A stretch of DNA of 32,026 nt from JAEHCY01 sp964519095 (lineage in GTDB: Bacteria > Pseudomonadota > Gammaproteobacteria > Chromatiales > Chromatiaceae): contig CAZFHV010000011.1 in NCBI GenBank assembly GCA_964519095.1, positions 1 to 32,026 of the forward strand. The letters are read 5' to 3'. The notes beneath the pieces were generated by a model. That model was given only the letters and a program-made list of their open reading frames with translations, made no database searches and was not told the origin of the DNA. The position numbers and the translations under genes are program-made. This document shows positions 23,215-30,956 of this stretch, in pieces. How positions within the stretch are numbered: the first letter of the stretch is position 1; every line of letters begins with the position of its first letter.

Positions 23215-24198
23215 ATGCCCGAAAAAGCGCCCTGGATCACCTATCGTCCGCAGCTCAAGGTCCTCGACTGTACCATCCGCGACGGCGGGCTGATCAATGG
23301 CCACCGCTTCGAGGACTTCTTCGTCCGCGCGGTCTATCGCGCCTGTGTGGCGGCGGGGATCGACTACATGGAGATCGGCTATAAGAACTCGAAGAGCGCC
23401 TTCCCGAGGGAGAAGTACGGACCCTGGCGCCACTGTGACGAGGAAGACGTCCTGCGGGTGGTGGGGGACCACAAGGGCAACGCCGTGCCCATGAAGCTGG
23501 CCGCCATGGCGGATGCGGGCAAGAGCGACTGGGAGACGGACATCGTCCCCGCCGAGGAGAGCCCCTTGAGCATGATCCGCGTGGCCTTCTATGCCCATCA
23601 GGTCTCGGAGGCGGTGGAGATGATCGGCCACGCCCATGCCCTGGGCTACGAGACCACCGCCAACCTGATGGCGGTCTCCAACCTCAGCGAGGCAGAGATC
23701 GACACCGTGCTGGAGGCCATCGCGGGTACACCGGTGGGTACCATGGTGATCGTCGACAGCTTTGGGCACCTCTACCGCGAGCAGATCGACCGGCTCTACA
23801 CGCGCTACGCCGATGCCCTGCAAGGGACCGGCAAGGAGATCGGTATCCACGCCCACAACAACATCCAGCTCGCCTTTGCCAACACCATCGAGGCCATCAT
23901 CCTGGGGTGCAATCGGGTGGACTCCACCATCTTCGGCCTAGGGCGCGGGGCCGGCAATTGCCACACCGAGCTCCTGCTTGGCTTCCTGCGCAACCCCAAG
24001 TTCAACCTGCGCCCCATCCTCGAGGCGATCCAGGACCATTTCCTCGATCTGCGTCGCCGCATCGAGTGGGGCCCCCTGATCCCCTACAACATCACCGGCC
24101 AGATGAATGCCCACCCGAGGGATGCCATCGAATGGCGGGCGGGTCAGACCCCGGACGATTTCGTGGGCTTCTACGACAAGATGATCGTCGCGGACTAG
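23215..24198 (+). CDS. DRE-TIM (HMGL-like) aldolase family protein, 4-hydroxy-2-oxovalerate aldolase-like
   Basis: A 327-residue cytoplasmic TIM-barrel metalloenzyme. The DRE-type signature LDCTIRDGG is at residues 17-25 (Arg22-Asp23), and the metal-binding pair is in GIHAHNN near residues 220-226, followed by NRVDSTIFGLGRGAGN with the Gly-rich end of the barrel. The class carries out aldol cleavage or condensation on 2-oxoacid substrates: DmpG/MhpE aldolases, HMG-CoA lyase, isopropylmalate and citramalate synthases. The sequence is closest in feel to the 4-hydroxy-2-oxovalerate aldolase branch, but no dmpF-like acetaldehyde dehydrogenase is nearby and the real substrate is unknown. GGAG lies 8 bases before ATG 23215; a GTG at 23131 would add a 28-residue Pro/Ala-rich leader and is less likely. 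It stands alone between pssA and the broken transpeptidase gene. Confidence 0.82.
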   Translation: MPEKAPWITYRPQLKVLDCTIRDGGLINGHRFEDFFVRAVYRACVAAGIDYMEIGYKNSKSAFPREKYGPWRHCDEEDVLRVVGDHKGNAVPMKLAAMADAGKSDWETDIVPAEESPLSMIRVAFYAHQVSEAVEMIGHAHALGYETTANLMAVSNLSEAEIDTVLEAIAGTPVGTMVIVDSFGHLYREQIDRLYTRYADALQGTGKEIGIHAHNNIQLAFANTIEAIILGCNRVDSTIFGLGRGAGNCHTELLLGFLRNPKFNLRPILEAIQDHFLDLRRRIEWGPLIPYNITGQMNAHPRDAIEWRAGQTPDDFVGFYDKMIVAD

Positions 24199-24384
24199 CG
24201 GACCGGGGGGCCGATCGCCTGGGCTCGCCCCCTGAGCGTTCCAGGCTGCCCCACCCCTGCTTCCTGCGGGTACGGGACGCCGATCGTCCAGTCCTGCCAC
24301 TCCTCTCTGGAAAAAACGCCTTGGATTACGTATCCTTTAGGGCGCAGACTTGTCGTGAAACCTTAAGAGGGGGGTGACCTAGCG

Positions 24385-24885
24385 ATGAAGCGGATCCTGC
24401 CGGCGATCGCCTTCTTGATGTCTTCTGCCCTCCAGGCCGCTGTGTACGACTTGCCGCCAGCCGAATCGGTCTTGGTGGACAAGTCCGATCGCAAGCTCTA
24501 CCTCATGCGCAATGGCGAGCCGTACCGGGAGTACGAGATCGCGCTCGGCTTCCACCCCGTCGGCAAGAAGCTCAAGGAGGGCGACGGCAAGACCCCCGAG
24601 GGGTTCTAGGAGCTCGACTGGCGTAAGCCGAGCAGCCGCTTCTACCGCGCCATCCACATCTCTTATCCCAACGAAGAGGATCGCAGCCAGGCAGTGGAGA
24701 ATGGCCACCGCCCCGGCGGTAGCATCATGCTGCACGGCTTTCCGGACCCCCAGGTCCAGGCCTCCACCAACTTCCGGATCCGCGGGCGGGACTGGACCGA
24801 CGGCTGTATCGCGGTGGGGAACGACGCCATGGACGAGATCTGGCACGCAGTAGAGGACGGGACCCCGATCGTCATTCGGCACTGA
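24385..24885 (+). pseudogene. L,D-transpeptidase (YkuD) gene interrupted by an in-frame TAG
   Basis: A 166-codon frame for a small exported murein L,D-transpeptidase, broken by TAG at codon 75 (24607-24609). The upstream half has a signal peptide (MKRILPAIAFLMSSALQA) and the YkuD-domain start (VDKSDRKLYLMRNGE, GDGKTPEG). The downstream half resumes in the same frame (ELDWRKPSSRFYRAIHIS) and holds the catalytic His117 (MLHGFPD) and Cys141 (DWTDGCIAVGN). Family members usually have Tyr or a similar residue at the interrupted site, so one base change (TAC or TAT to TAG) would explain it. Both halves otherwise look intact, and a good GAGGGGGGTGA site precedes the ATG. TAG ends several normal genes here, so the code is standard. 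Recent inactivation, a sequencing error or suppressor readthrough remain possible. Confidence 0.85.
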
Positions 24886-24901
24886 GTCCCGGTTGGCGCT
24901 T

Positions 24902-24921
24902 GGTCCCGGCGCGCCGGGACC
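24902..24921. other. Perfect 20-bp palindrome after the transpeptidase gene
   Basis: GGTCCCGGCG joined directly to its reverse complement CGCCGGGACC, 16 bases after the transpeptidase stop. It would form a very stable RNA hairpin, but no T-run follows. Likely a 3'-end structure. The rest of the 185-base gap up to the DUF192 stop shows nothing else. Confidence 0.5.
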
Positions 24922-25070
24922 GTCGCGGCTCGCCTGGCGGCAGGGGAGTACGCTCGCACCAGTTCGACTGCGCGGGCGGTCTACCGGGTTTAGCGAGGGT
25001 CCCTGGTTCCAGCGGTCCGACCGCGTGCCCCGATAACTCCCCTATGACCCTGGGATGTCTCCCACTCTCC

Positions 25071-25577
25071 TCAGCGCGCCAGCCTTACCAACTCAGCGAT
25101 GGGTAGGTCCAGTCGGTCGCCTATCCCGATCCCCAGCTCCCGCAGCCGCCCCCCGCGCAGCTCCAGGGCGAACTGGGCCGGCACGCGGCTGAGGTAGCGA
25201 GGGATGCGCTCGTCGTAGGCCGCCTCCGATTCGCCCGGTTCCCGGGGCCGCTCGGTCCTCATGCTGTGGGTGGAGACCACCCGACCCTCGGCGTCGAGGA
25301 AGGCGACGTCGATGTCGGTCAGGCAGTTCTTCATGTAGAAGCTCTGTAACCGGGGCGTGGAGTCCACGAACAACATCCCGCCATTCGCCGGCACGAGATC
25401 GCGGAACATGAGGCCGGTGGCGCGAGCCTGGGGGGTGAGGGCGAGCTCCACCTGGAACGGCTGGCCGCCGACCACCAGGGACAGCAGCGCCTCGGCTTGG
25501 GCGGCAGGGGCCAGCAGCCAGCAGCAGAGCAGCAACCCAAGCTGCTGCCAGGGGCGATTCTTGGGGACTCTCCTCAT
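25071..25577 (-). CDS. Exported DUF192 protein
   Basis: A 168-residue secreted protein of the DUF192 family. Residues 1-28 form a signal peptide (LGLLLCCWLLAPAAQA), and the mature domain carries the family features: ELALTPQARATGLMFRDLVPANGGMLFV, where the stretch around GLMFR is diagnostic, then FYMKNCLTDIDVAFLDAEG and a C-terminal ELRGGRLRELGIGIGD block. The function of DUF192 is not established. ATG 25577 gives the expected signal peptide; an upstream start at 25652 would add a charged leader. A TATAAG on the minus strand (25611-25606) is a possible -10 element. The gene diverges from the nap operon and shares its control region. Confidence 0.85.
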   Translation of the reverse strand: MRRVPKNRPWQQLGLLLCCWLLAPAAQAEALLSLVVGGQPFQVELALTPQARATGLMFRDLVPANGGMLFVDSTPRLQSFYMKNCLTDIDVAFLDAEGRVVSTHSMRTERPREPGESEAAYDERIPRYLSRVPAQFALELRGGRLRELGIGIGDRLDLPIAELVRLAR

Positions 25578-25617
25578 CCGTCGCGACTCGAGCCGGGGGT
25601 CGCAGCTTATAGAGCGA

Positions 25618-25631
25618 TTGATCTGGATCAA
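25618..25631. promoter_or_regulatory. Fnr-type binding site, distal
   Basis: TTGATCTGGATCAA matches the Fnr consensus TTGAT-N4-ATCAA exactly. It is centred about 40 bp from the second palindrome and about -81.5 from the inferred napF start. It also lies between the -35 and -10 regions of the possible DUF192 promoter. Confidence 0.75.
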
Positions 25632-25657
25632 AGGAAACGCCCGCTTGGGCACTTTGA

Positions 25658-25671
25658 TTGACCTCGGTCAA
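25658..25671. promoter_or_regulatory. Fnr/Dnr-type palindrome, proximal
   Basis: TTGACC-TC-GGTCAA is a perfect palindrome of Crp/Fnr-family form, with GAC half-sites in place of GAT. Its centre is 41.5 bp upstream of the start inferred from the extended -10 at 25691-25699, the standard class II activating position. Confidence 0.65.
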
Positions 25672-25690
25672 GACCGGGGAAGAATAAGTA

Positions 25691-25699
25691 TGTCATAAA
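25691..25699 (+). promoter_or_regulatory. Extended -10 of the nap operon promoter
   Basis: TGTCATAAA: a TG one base before CATAAA (25694-25699), in an AT-rich stretch. It predicts transcription from about 25706 and a leader of about 19 bases before napF. Its distance from the proximal palindrome supports it. Confidence 0.5.
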
Positions 25700-25724
25700 T
25701 TAATCAGTTTAAGGTTGGCCTTCT

Positions 25725-26237
25725 ATGAGTCAGTGTATTTCCCGCGCCCGGTTCCTGCGGGGGGATTTTCGTGGCGACCGTACGATCTTGCGACCACCCT
25801 GGGCCGCCCCAGAGACCTCGTTTCGGGAGTGCTGCGATGGTTGCGGCGACTGTGTGCGGGTCTGTCCCGAGGGCATCCTTTCGGCCCTTGCGGGAAGGCC
25901 CCCCCAGGTGGATTTTGCCCGAGGGCGCTGCACCTTTTGCGCGGCCTGTGTCGAGGCCTGCCGGCCGGGGGCCCTGCGGCGCCCCGCGGAGGACTCGGTC
26001 CCCTGGTCCTATCGTGCCCAGGTCGGCGCGGGTTGCCTGGCGCTGCGCGGTGTGGTCTGCCGTTCCTGCGGGGAGGCCTGTGACGAGGAGGCCATCCGGT
26101 TTCGATTTGGGCGCGGAGGCGTGGCCTACCCGGAGGTCGAGCTCAAGGGCTGCACGGGGTGCGGGGGCTGCGTGCGGGTCTGCCCCGTGGGGGCGATCGC
26201 CGTGGGCGCCGCTCCGCCGCCCAGCGCGATTCCCTGA
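25725..26237 (+). CDS. napF: NapF, ferredoxin-type accessory protein of periplasmic nitrate reductase
   Basis: Cytoplasmic iron-sulfur protein that helps load or mature NapA before Tat export. It has 170 residues. The N-terminus contains the typical RARFLRGDFRG. Cluster motifs follow in order: CDGCGDCVRVCP (from Cys37), CTFCAACVEACRP (from Cys69), CRSCGEACDEEAI (from Cys112, with Cys104 ahead of it) and CTGCGGCVRVCPVGAI (from Cys143), which is the standard NapF layout. It is the first gene of napFDAGHBC, the same order as in E. coli, and lies just after the Fnr-type palindromes. An AAGG is 10 bases before ATG 25725. Confidence 0.93.
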   Translation: MSQCISRARFLRGDFRGDRTILRPPWAAPETSFRECCDGCGDCVRVCPEGILSALAGRPPQVDFARGRCTFCAACVEACRPGALRRPAEDSVPWSYRAQVGAGCLALRGVVCRSCGEACDEEAIRFRFGRGGVAYPEVELKGCTGCGGCVRVCPVGAIAVGAAPPPSAIP

Positions 26238-26249
26238 GGGCGAAGGTTG

Positions 26250-26525
26250 ATGCAGATCTGCAGCCTGGTCGTCCACGCGAAACCCCAGTCCCTCGACGGC
26301 GTGGCGACCGATCTCCGGGCGATGCCTGGTGTGGAGATCCACAGCGCCTCCCCGGAGGGGAAGCTGGTGGTCACGGTGGAGGACGTTCCCGGTGGGGCCC
26401 TGGTTCTGGATACCCTGACGGCCATCGGCAACGTCTCGGGCGTGTTGAGCACGGTTCTTGTTTACCACTACGGTGATGACGAAACCTTGGGAGAGGAGGT
26501 CTACAGTGAAAGTCACTCGGCGTGA
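26250..26525 (+). CDS. napD: NapD, chaperone for NapA
   Basis: Small cytoplasmic chaperone that binds the twin-arginine signal of NapA and holds it until cofactor insertion is done. It has 91 residues. ICSLVVHAKPQSLDGVATDL and GKLVVTVEDVPGGALVLDTL are typical of the ferredoxin-like NapD fold. A TTG directly before the ATG is in frame, but ATG 26250 is the natural start. It begins 12 bases after napF, and its end overlaps the napA start by 20 bases, so chaperone and client are synthesised together. Confidence 0.92.
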   Translation: MQICSLVVHAKPQSLDGVATDLRAMPGVEIHSASPEGKLVVTVEDVPGGALVLDTLTAIGNVSGVLSTVLVYHYGDDETLGEEVYSESHSA

Positions 26526-29067
26526 ATTCATCAAGACTCAGGCGGCTGTCGCGGCGGCCGCGGCCGCGGGTATCACTCTTCCGGCCAGCGAGTCCGTACT
26601 CGCCGCCGCGGGTGATGAAGGTATCCGCTGGGATAAGGCACCTTGCCGCTTCTGCGGTACCGGGTGCAGCGTGTTGGTGGGCGTGAAGGATGGCAAGGTG
26701 GTGGCCGGCCAGGGCGACCCCGATGCCCCGGTCAACCGCGGCCTCAACTGCATCAAGGGTTACTTCCTGCCCAAGATCATGTACGGCCAGGACCGCCTCA
26801 CCCGGCCCATGCTTCGCAAGAAGAACGGCAAGTTCGACAAGAACGGCGAGTTCGAGCCCATCTCCTGGGACGAGGCCTTCGACATCATGGCCCAGAAGTG
26901 GAAGGAGGCCATGAAGAAGGAGGGCGGGGTGACCCGAGTGGGGATGTTCGGCTCCGGCCAATGGGCGGTGTGGGATGGCTATGCCGCCTCCAAGTTCATC
27001 AAGGCGGGGCTGCGCAGCAACAACCTGGACCCGAACGCGCGCCACTGCATGGCCTCCGCGGTGGTGGGTTTCATGCGCGCCTTCGGCATCGACGAGCCCA
27101 TGGGCTGTTACGACGACCTGGAGCATGCAGACGTCTTCGTCCTCTGGGGCTCGAACATGGCGGAGATGCACCCGATCCTCTGGTCCCGCCTCACCGACCG
27201 GCGCCTCACCCACGAGGGCTGCGAGGTCCATGTCCTCTCTACCTTCGAGCACCGCTGCTTCGAGCTGGCCGACAACCCCATGGTCTTCGTTCCGGGGACC
27301 GATCTGGCGATCCTCAACTACATCGCCAACTACATCATCCAGAACAAGGCCTACAACAAGGAATTCGTCGACGCCCACGTCAATTTCAAGACGGCGGCCA
27401 CCAACATCGGCTATGGCTTGAGGCCCAATCACCCGCTCGAAAAGGCGGCGACCAACAACGGCTATCCCGATCCCAACGACCCGAGCAAGAAGAAGGGTGA
27501 CCCCAACGCCATGGGCAACAGCTCCTTCGAGGAGTTTGCCAAGCTCGTGGAGCCCTACAACCTCGAGTATGTCTCCCAGTTGTCTGGCGTGCCAAAGGAC
27601 AAGCTGGAGCGCCTCGCCAAGGTCTACGCGGACCCGAAGAAGAAGGTGACCTCTTTCTGGACCATGGGCTTCAACCAGCACATCCGCGGGAGCTGGGTCA
27701 ACGGCGACATGTACAACGTGCACCTGCTGGTGGGAAAGATCTCGGAGCCGGGCAATGGCCCCTTCTCACTCACCGGTCAGCCTTCCGCCTGCGGCACCGC
27801 CCGCGAGGTGGGCACCTTCGCTCATCGGCTGCCCGCGGACCTGGTGGTCATGAATCCCGAGCACCGCGCCTTCGCCGAGAAGATGTGGCAATTACCCGAG
27901 GGCACGATCAACGACAAGGTGGGCTACCACGCGGTGCTGATGCAGCGCATGCTCAAGGACGGCAAGATGAATTGCTACTGGCAGCAGTGCAACAACAACA
28001 TGCAGGCCGGCCCCAACATCAACGACGAGATGTTCCCCGGCTGGCGTAACCCGGACAACTTCATCACGGTGTCCGATCCCTATCCCACCGTCTCGGCCCA
28101 GGCCGCCGATCTGATCCTCCCCACCGCCATGTGGACGGAAAAGGAGGGGGCCTATGGTAACGCGGAGCGGCGCACCCAGTTCTGGCGCCAGCAGGTCAAG
28201 CCGCCGGGTGAATCCAAGTCCGACGTCTGGCAGGTGATGGAGTTCTCCAAGCGATTCAAGGTGGAGGAGGTCTGGCCCGAGGAGCTGCTGGCCAAGAAGC
28301 CCGAGTACCGCGGCAAGACCCTCTATGAGATCCTCTTCGAGAACGGGGTGGTGAACAAGTTTCCCGTGGAGCCCGTCAAAGACACCGCCGGGAACCTCTA
28401 CGACAACGACGAGAGCGCCCATTTCGGGTACTACGTGCAGAAGGGCCTCTTCGAGGAGTACCGGCTGTTCAACTCCGCCCCGGGCATCATCAAGAAAGGG
28501 CACGAGATGGCCGAGTTCGACACCTATCACAAGGTGCGCGGCCTGCGCTGGCCGGTGATCGGCGGCAAGGAGACCCTGTGGCGTTTCCGCGGTGGCTACG
28601 ACCCCCATGTCCAAGGGGATGCCAAGACCGTGCAGTTCTACGGCAACAAGGACGGCCGTGCCAACATCATCTTCGCCCCCTACGAACCGCCGGCGGAGGC
28701 CCCGGACAAGGACTATCCGTTGTGGCTCTGCACGGGGCGGGTGCTGGAGCACTGGCACTCCGGCAGCATGACCCGGCGCGTCCCGGAGCTCTACAAGGCG
28801 GTTCCGGACGCGGTGGTGTTCATGAACAAGGAGGACGCCAAGCGGCTCAAGCTGCGCGATGGGCAGATGGCCAAGATCTCCAGCCGCCGCGGGGAGATCA
28901 CGGCGCGGGTGGAGACCCGTGGCCGCAACCGCCCGCCCGAAGGGCTGGTGTTCATCCCCTTCTTCGATGCCACCCGGCTGGTCAACAAGCTGACCCTGGA
29001 TGCCACCTGTCCCTTGTCGAAAGAGACGGACTACAAGAAGTGTGGCGTCAAGGTCGAGAAGGCCTAG
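26506..29067 (+). CDS. napA: Periplasmic nitrate reductase, molybdenum catalytic subunit
   Basis: Reduces nitrate to nitrite in the periplasm with a bis-molybdopterin-guanine-dinucleotide cofactor and one 4Fe-4S cluster. The precursor has 853 residues, a little longer than the 828 of E. coli. The Tat signal is at residues 4-34 (TRREFIKTQ, then an Ala-rich core). The cluster ligands are Cys47, Cys50, Cys54 (CRFCGTGC) and Cys82 (LNCIKGY); the molybdenum ligand is Cys181 (NARHCMASA). GTG 26506 is preceded by a perfect AGGAGGT with 5-base spacing, which outweighs the upstream ATG codons at 26458-frame and 26476. Third gene of the operon; NapB and NapC supply electrons, and NapG/NapH form the alternative quinol route. 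A very stable hairpin follows. Confidence 0.97.
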   Translation: MKVTRREFIKTQAAVAAAAAAGITLPASESVLAAAGDEGIRWDKAPCRFCGTGCSVLVGVKDGKVVAGQGDPDAPVNRGLNCIKGYFLPKIMYGQDRLTRPMLRKKNGKFDKNGEFEPISWDEAFDIMAQKWKEAMKKEGGVTRVGMFGSGQWAVWDGYAASKFIKAGLRSNNLDPNARHCMASAVVGFMRAFGIDEPMGCYDDLEHADVFVLWGSNMAEMHPILWSRLTDRRLTHEGCEVHVLSTFEHRCFELADNPMVFVPGTDLAILNYIANYIIQNKAYNKEFVDAHVNFKTAATNIGYGLRPNHPLEKAATNNGYPDPNDPSKKKGDPNAMGNSSFEEFAKLVEPYNLEYVSQLSGVPKDKLERLAKVYADPKKKVTSFWTMGFNQHIRGSWVNGDMYNVHLLVGKISEPGNGPFSLTGQPSACGTAREVGTFAHRLPADLVVMNPEHRAFAEKMWQLPEGTINDKVGYHAVLMQRMLKDGKMNCYWQQCNNNMQAGPNINDEMFPGWRNPDNFITVSDPYPTVSAQAADLILPTAMWTEKEGAYGNAERRTQFWRQQVKPPGESKSDVWQVMEFSKRFKVEEVWPEELLAKKPEYRGKTLYEILFENGVVNKFPVEPVKDTAGNLYDNDESAHFGYYVQKGLFEEYRLFNSAPGIIKKGHEMAEFDTYHKVRGLRWPVIGGKETLWRFRGGYDPHVQGDAKTVQFYGNKDGRANIIFAPYEPPAEAPDKDYPLWLCTGRVLEHWHSGSMTRRVPELYKAVPDAVVFMNKEDAKRLKLRDGQMAKISSRRGEITARVETRGRNRPPEGLVFIPFFDATRLVNKLTLDATCPLSKETDYKKCGVKVEKA

Positions 29068-29076
29068 GCCAGGGTG

Positions 29077-29102
29077 CCCGGCGCCGGCCCCCCGGCGCCG
29101 GG
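29077..29102 (+). other. Very stable hairpin between napA and napG
   Basis: A perfect 11-bp GC stem CCCGGCGCCGG with loop CCCC and its exact complement, 9 bases after the napA stop. No T-run follows, and genes of the same operon lie downstream. It could protect the 3' end of napFDA mRNA or lower expression of napGHBC. Confidence 0.6.
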
Positions 29103-29131
29103 TGGGGGAATGACTTGAGCGATAGCGAGCC

Positions 29132-29989
29132 GTGGTCCACCAGGACACCAAGCCCGGTCGATCGGTGAATCGCCGCCAGTTCTTGAGCGATCTGCTCAAG
29201 ACCGCCTGCGGCGTGGGCCTGTTCGGGCTGGGGATTGGTCTCTATGGCGAACGTGCGTCCGCCATGCCCGCGTGGGCGATCCGCCCGCCAGGGGCCATCG
29301 GCGAGGGGGATTTCCTCGGCGCCTGTATCCGCTGTGGGCTGTGCGTGCGGGACTGCCCCTTCGACATGCTCCACCTGGCAAGGGTGGGCCAGGACATTCC
29401 CACGGGGACGCCCTACTTTGTCGCACGGGACAAGGCCTGTGAGATGTGCGAGGACATCCCCTGCGTGGTGGCCTGTCCCACCAGCGCCCTCGATCACGGC
29501 CTCAAGGACATCGACCAGGCGCGCATGGGGCTTGCGGTCCTGGTCGACCAGGAGAGCTGCATCGCCTTTCAGGGCCTGCGCTGCGAGGTCTGCTACCAGA
29601 TCTGCCCCATCAAGGACCAAGCCATTACCCTGGAGCGGCAGCACAACGAGCGCTCCGGCAAGCACGCCCTGTTCATCCCCGTGGTGCACTCCAACCGCTG
29701 CACCGGCTGCGGCAAGTGCGAAGAGGCCTGCATCCTGGAGAAGGCGGCCATCAAGGTGCTGCCCATGCACCTGGCCAAGGGCGAGCTGGGTCGACACTAC
29801 CGTCTCGGCTGGGAAGAGAAGGCCCGGGCCGGGGGCTCCCTGGTGGCGCCGGACATCGAGCACCACTACAACCTCCCCGAGGGGGTGCGCTACGAGCTGC
29901 AGGGTCGGGGCCTGATCTGGGATGAAGCCCCGGTGCCCGCACCCTTGCCCGAGTCCCTCGTGCCGTCCGAGGGGCTGCAGGGGCGCTGA
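29132..29989 (+). CDS. napG: NapG, periplasmic four-cluster ferredoxin-type quinol dehydrogenase component
   Basis: Exported iron-sulfur protein that works with NapH to oxidise quinol and pass electrons to NapB. It has 285 residues. The Tat signal has Arg14-Arg15 (VNRRQFLSD) and the core FGLGIGLYG. Four 4Fe-4S motifs follow: CIRCGLCVRDCP (from Cys65), CEMCEDIPCVVACP (about 104), CEVCYQICP (about 150) and CTGCGKCEEACI (about 189). RPPGAIGEGDF and KGELGRHYRLGW are strongly NapG-like. E. coli NapG stops soon after that last motif, whereas this one has about 50 further residues ending in a Pro-rich tail. GTG 29132 fits the family N-terminus; GTG 29165 is an alternative. No strong ribosome-binding site precedes it. 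Confidence 0.92.
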   Translation: MVHQDTKPGRSVNRRQFLSDLLKTACGVGLFGLGIGLYGERASAMPAWAIRPPGAIGEGDFLGACIRCGLCVRDCPFDMLHLARVGQDIPTGTPYFVARDKACEMCEDIPCVVACPTSALDHGLKDIDQARMGLAVLVDQESCIAFQGLRCEVCYQICPIKDQAITLERQHNERSGKHALFIPVVHSNRCTGCGKCEEACILEKAAIKVLPMHLAKGELGRHYRLGWEEKARAGGSLVAPDIEHHYNLPEGVRYELQGRGLIWDEAPVPAPLPESLVPSEGLQGR

Positions 29990-29991
29990 GC

Positions 29992-30936
29992 ATGGCACGA
30001 CCCCTCTCCACTCAAGCCGAGCCGAGGGGCTGGCTGGAGCGCCATCGCTGGTTGGTGTGGCGGCGGCTTAGCCAGCTCGGTATCCTGGGGCTGTTCCTGC
30101 TCGGTCCCCTGGCCGGGATCTGGATCCTCAAGGGGAATCTCTCCTCCAGCCTGCTCCTCGACTGGCTGCCCCTGACCGATCCCCATCTCTTGCTCCAGGT
30201 GCTCCTGACCGGGCAGATGCCCGAGCGGACCGCCTTCATCGGGGCGCTGATCGTCATCCTCGCCTATGCCCTGATCGGGGGGCGGGTGTTCTGCTCCTGG
30301 GCCTGTCCGGTCAATCTGATCACCGACCTCGCCGCCTGGTTGCGGCGCAAGCTCGATCTCAAGGCCAGCGTGCAGGTCTCGCGCTCCAGCCGCTACTGGG
30401 TGCTGGGGCTCACCCTGGTGCTGGCGGCAGGCACCGGCACCCTGGTATGGGAGATGGTGAATCCGGTCTCCATGGCCCACCGGGGGCTGATCTTCGGCAT
30501 GGGGCTCGGCTGGCTGGTGCTGCTAGGGGTGTTTCTGTTCGATCTGCTGGTGGCCAAGCACGGCTGGTGCGGTCGGCTCTGTCCCGTGGGGGCCTTCTAC
30601 AGCCTGCTCGGCTACAAGAGCCTGGTGCGGGTGGCGGCGGTGCGGCGGGAGGACTGTGATGACTGCATGGACTGTTTCATGGTCTGTCCCGAGCCCCAGG
30701 TCATCCGTCCGGCCCTCAAAGGTGCCCCTCGAGGCATCGGGCCGGTGATCCAAGACATCAATTGCACCAACTGCGGACGCTGTATCGATGTCTGCGACCG
30801 CAAGGTCTTCCAGTTCGGTGGCCGCCATGCGGTGGTCAGGACGAGGGATGGGATCGAGGTAGGGGGCGATGCCAGTCACCACCGGGGACTGAGGTCCCGG
30901 GGGCTGGGATCTTCTGGTGGTTTGGTTTCCAAATGA
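29992..30936 (+). CDS. napH: NapH, membrane quinol dehydrogenase component
   Basis: Inner-membrane iron-sulfur protein that takes electrons from quinol and hands them to NapG. It has 314 residues and four main membrane segments (about 27-48, 75-100, 130-155, 160-185). Two conserved Cys-x3-Cys-Pro motifs are present (CSWACPVNLI and CGRLCPVGAFY), followed by two cytoplasmic 4Fe-4S motifs: CDDCMDCFMVCPEP and CTNCGRCIDVCDRKVF. The C-terminal 40 residues after FQFGGRH are low-complexity and slightly longer than usual. It starts 2 bases after the napG stop, and its own stop shares bases with an ATG in the napB frame. Confidence 0.94.
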   Translation: MARPLSTQAEPRGWLERHRWLVWRRLSQLGILGLFLLGPLAGIWILKGNLSSSLLLDWLPLTDPHLLLQVLLTGQMPERTAFIGALIVILAYALIGGRVFCSWACPVNLITDLAAWLRRKLDLKASVQVSRSSRYWVLGLTLVLAAGTGTLVWEMVNPVSMAHRGLIFGMGLGWLVLLGVFLFDLLVAKHGWCGRLCPVGAFYSLLGYKSLVRVAAVRREDCDDCMDCFMVCPEPQVIRPALKGAPRGIGPVIQDINCTNCGRCIDVCDRKVFQFGGRHAVVRTRDGIEVGGDASHHRGLRSRGLGSSGGLVSK

Positions 30937-30956
30937 GAGCGATGGTGGAGAGCGCG

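Noticed and set aside
24607..24609. TAG in the transpeptidase gene as a recoded codon (pyrrolysine or reassigned amber)
   Set aside because: Several neighbouring genes end with TAG, there is no recoding signal that I can see, and the family does not need an unusual residue at this site.
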